From: Isoetes taiwanensis
Taxonomy: Eukaryota > Streptophyta > Lycopodiopsida > Isoetales > Isoetaceae
DNA length: 64,000 nt
Assembly: GCA_021234155.1 (NCBI GenBank)
Contig: JAJEKV010000036.1
Coordinates: forward strand, 9,129,426-9,193,425
Direction: 5' to 3'
Shown piece by piece: positions 62,085 through 64,000 of the stretch; positions within the stretch are counted from its first letter, which is position 1; every line of letters starts with the position of its first letter. The notes beneath the pieces were generated by a model that did not search any database, was not told the DNA's origin, and saw only the letters and a program-made list of their open reading frames with translations. The position numbers and the translations under genes were made by a program.

Positions 62085-64000
62085 CTTCCCCTTCATGTCA
62101 TATCTTCTTATGTCATATCTGAATCTGTATGCATGATTTGTTTTCTGAGCTCAGTGAACCTTTTCTCTGCCAGAACCTTTGTTAAAATATCTGCTACCTG
62201 TTTGTCTGTACTAATATAATTAACTTGTATCAACCCTTTGCATACTGCATCCCTAATGAAATGCATTTCTAATTCTATATGCTTTGACCTTTCATGCATT
62301 ACTGGATTTCTGGTCATGGCTATGCAGCTTGTGCTGTCACATAGCATCTCACTAGAGTTTGGCTGCTCAACTCCAAGTTCTAAAATTAACCTCCTTTCCC
62401 ATATTAGTTCTTTTGCACATAATGTGGCTGAGGCATACTCAGCTTCTGCAGTTGACAATGCTATAGATGACTGTTTTTTGCACTTCCAAGCTACAAGACC
62501 TCCTCCAAGCATCATAAGGTATCCTGATGTTGACTTTCTTGCATCTAAATCTCCTGCCCAGTCAGCATCACAAAAAGCAGTCAATATTAAGTTTTTTGAA
62601 TTGTATGAAATTCCCATATCCATAGTGCCTTTTAAACATCTCAGAACACGTTTTGCAGCAATCCAATGATCTTTCCCTGGGTCATTGTTATATCTACTGA
62701 GCATGTTTACACTATGAGCAATATCTGGCCTTGTGCAATTAGCAACATAGGCTAGGCATCCTGTCAGAGATCTATATGGAATTTTCTCCATAATTTTCCT
62801 CTCTTCATCATTTTTAGGACACATGTCAAGAGAAAGCTTGCATCCTGGCACAGCAGGAGTTTTACTAATGTTACATTCTTTCATTTTAAATTTCTCAAGC
62901 ATACCTCTGATCTGCTCCTTTTGAGTTAAAATGATGGTACCTTTATCCCTATTCCTTGACATCTCAATCCCTAAAAACTTTGTAAGTTCTCCAAGGTCTG
63001 ACATTTCAAATCTGCTTTTCAACAACCTTTTGCACATCAGTAAACATTTTGTACCTTTGGCCACCATAATGTTGTCATCAACATATAAAGCAATAATGCA
63101 CCAACCATCTTGACATTCAAATTTATATAAATTCCCATCATTCAAAAACTTAACAAATCCCTGTTCAATAAGATAAGAATCCATGCATTTGTACCATTCT
63201 CTAGGAGATTGTCTTAGCCCATAAACTGCCCTTTTCAATTTCCAAACCTTATCTTCCCCTTGCTCAAATCCTGGTGCTTGTTTCATGAAAATTTCCTCAT
63301 CTAATTTTGCATTTAAAAAAGCAGTTTTTACATCCATGTGATGTACTTCTAGATTCCATGCATTTGCCAAAGCCAATAGCATTCTGACACTGTTCATTTT
63401 AACTAAAGGAGAAAATGTTTCATCAAAATCCTGACCTCTTTTCTGTGAGAAACCCTGAGCAACCAGCCTGGCTTTGTATTTAGGGGATTTACCATCTGCT
63501 CCAGTTTTGATTCTGAAAATCCATTTATTGCCTACTATATTCTTACCTTCTGGAGTGTTCACTGTTTCAAAAGTGTCAGTTCTAACAAAAGAATCCATTT
63601 CCTCTTTCATAGCATTTAGCCACTGCTCTTTATCATTTGAAACTAGAACATCATCTAAGGTTTTGGGCACTTCAGGGTTTAGATGCATCAAAATTTCAAA
63701 AACATTGTTTACCTCATGCTCCTGTTCATCTTGCAATCTCCTACTCCTTCCAGCTTCATCACGGCCATGCATCTCAGTCTCAAATTTCAAACCTGCTTGA
63801 AGTTTTTGCACTTTTGTCATTCTTTTCTTTTTTACTTGAGGTTGTTGTTGAACTGGAGGTACAGATCTTTCAACCTGACTTGTATCTATTGATTCTTCTT
63901 CACCTCCCCTTAATGAGTCTTCAATTTCTTTCTGAAATTCTGTTTGTGCTTCAGCCTCAGTCTCAGCATCATCATCTGTATCAATCTCATTGACTTTGTT
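62085..64000 (-). mobile_element. Copia-4: 3' half of a Ty1/Copia retrotransposon, cut by the window edge
   Basis: From the polypurine tract the pol region runs to the right end of the window. The remaining coding sequence right of 63820 reads as the acidic linker between integrase and polymerase. It is the least damaged element here in its visible part. Confidence 0.85.
62108..63820 (-). CDS. Copia-4 pol: reverse transcriptase and RNase H
   Basis: A 570-residue frame without stops, and the frame may continue upstream beyond 63820. Reverse transcriptase blocks are KWIFRIKTGADGKSPKYKAR, MDVKTAFLNAKLDEEIFMKQ and the catalytic ALYVDDNIMVA (about 63090-63060). RNase H has AFCDADWAGDLDARKSTSGY, STAEAEYASA, CDSTSCIAM and HFIRDAV, ending after VADILTKVLAEKRF. 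All catalytic Asp and Glu residues of both domains are in place. The intact state suggests a young copy. Compared with Copia-3 it is collinear and clearly related. Confidence 0.92.
   Translation of the reverse strand: MTKVQKLQAGLKFETEMHGRDEAGRSRRLQDEQEHEVNNVFEILMHLNPEVPKTLDDVLVSNDKEQWLNAMKEEMDSFVRTDTFETVNTPEGKNIVGNKWIFRIKTGADGKSPKYKARLVAQGFSQKRGQDFDETFSPLVKMNSVRMLLALANAWNLEVHHMDVKTAFLNAKLDEEIFMKQAPGFEQGEDKVWKLKRAVYGLRQSPREWYKCMDSYLIEQGFVKFLNDGNLYKFECQDGWCIIALYVDDNIMVAKGTKCLLMCKRLLKSRFEMSDLGELTKFLGIEMSRNRDKGTIILTQKEQIRGMLEKFKMKECNISKTPAVPGCKLSLDMCPKNDEERKIMEKIPYRSLTGCLAYVANCTRPDIAHSVNMLSRYNNDPGKDHWIAAKRVLRCLKGTMDMGISYNSKNLILTAFCDADWAGDLDARKSTSGYLMMLGGGLVAWKCKKQSSIALSTAEAEYASATLCAKELIWERRLILELGVEQPNSSEMLCDSTSCIAMTRNPVMHERSKHIELEMHFIRDAVCKGLIQVNYISTDKQVADILTKVLAEKRFTELRKQIMHTDSDMT

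Overview
This window looks like nuclear DNA of a land plant. It has long stretches of Ty1/Copia and Ty3/Gypsy retrotransposon debris primed by initiator tRNA-Met, several non-LTR (LINE) remnants, hAT and foldback DNA elements, and a few intron-containing genes with plant-style TATA boxes. A GOLVEN/RGF-like peptide precursor suggests a vascular plant. The mixture of element types would suit a large-genome fern, other seed-free plant or gymnosperm, but the sequence alone does not settle the species.

Layout. 0-3.1 kb: AT-rich repeats, a GC-rich promoter-like patch, then a degenerate tandem satellite. 3.2-13.7 kb: two head-to-tail copies of a ~5.2 kb intron-bearing gene segment whose last part is an FCP1-type HAD phosphatase-like domain; both copies are broken. 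Its introns and 3' flank carry many copies of a 24-30 bp palindrome. 13.9-14.5 kb: a possible terminal exon and poly(A) signal. 15.1-17.2 kb: a LINE endonuclease relic holding two inverted-repeat insertions. 17.4-18.5 kb: a tandem pair of promoter-plus-80-residue-ORF units. 18.6-27.2 kb: a DUF7869-type (HTHxDID) gene on the minus strand, split by a 5.5 kb Copia element with both LTRs. 27.4-30.6 kb: a 147-bp tandem repeat, a LINE and a tRNA-derived SINE. 31.4-32.05 kb: a three-exon secreted peptide gene with a TATA box, whose C-terminus carries a GOLVEN/RGF/CLEL-like DY...HPP motif. 32.3-33.3 kb: two LINE 3' ends, head to head. 35.3-42.5 kb: a decayed Copia fused to the 5' part of a Gypsy element whose LTR holds a 46-bp hairpin. 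43.2-44.4 kb: another LINE 3' end. 46.2-47.3 kb: a hAT relic with perfect 8-bp target duplications. 47.97-48.86 kb: a long foldback element. 49.3-50.4 kb: an L1-type LINE 3' end. 51.6-54.5 kb: the best conserved cellular gene, a three-exon CDK5RAP1/MiaB-type tRNA methylthiotransferase. 55.5-59.4 kb: a decayed Copia. 59.66-60.03 kb: a hAT-type MITE with an internal tRNA-like segment. 60.17 kb: a possible first exon with a signal peptide. 61.3-64 kb: the 3' half of a Copia with an open polyprotein frame, cut by the window edge.

The cellular genes show no operon-like or pathway link. The probably functional genes are the tRNA-modifying enzyme, the peptide-hormone-like precursor, and perhaps the second member of the small-ORF pair. 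Most other coding sequence is transposon-derived and carries stops or frameshifts.
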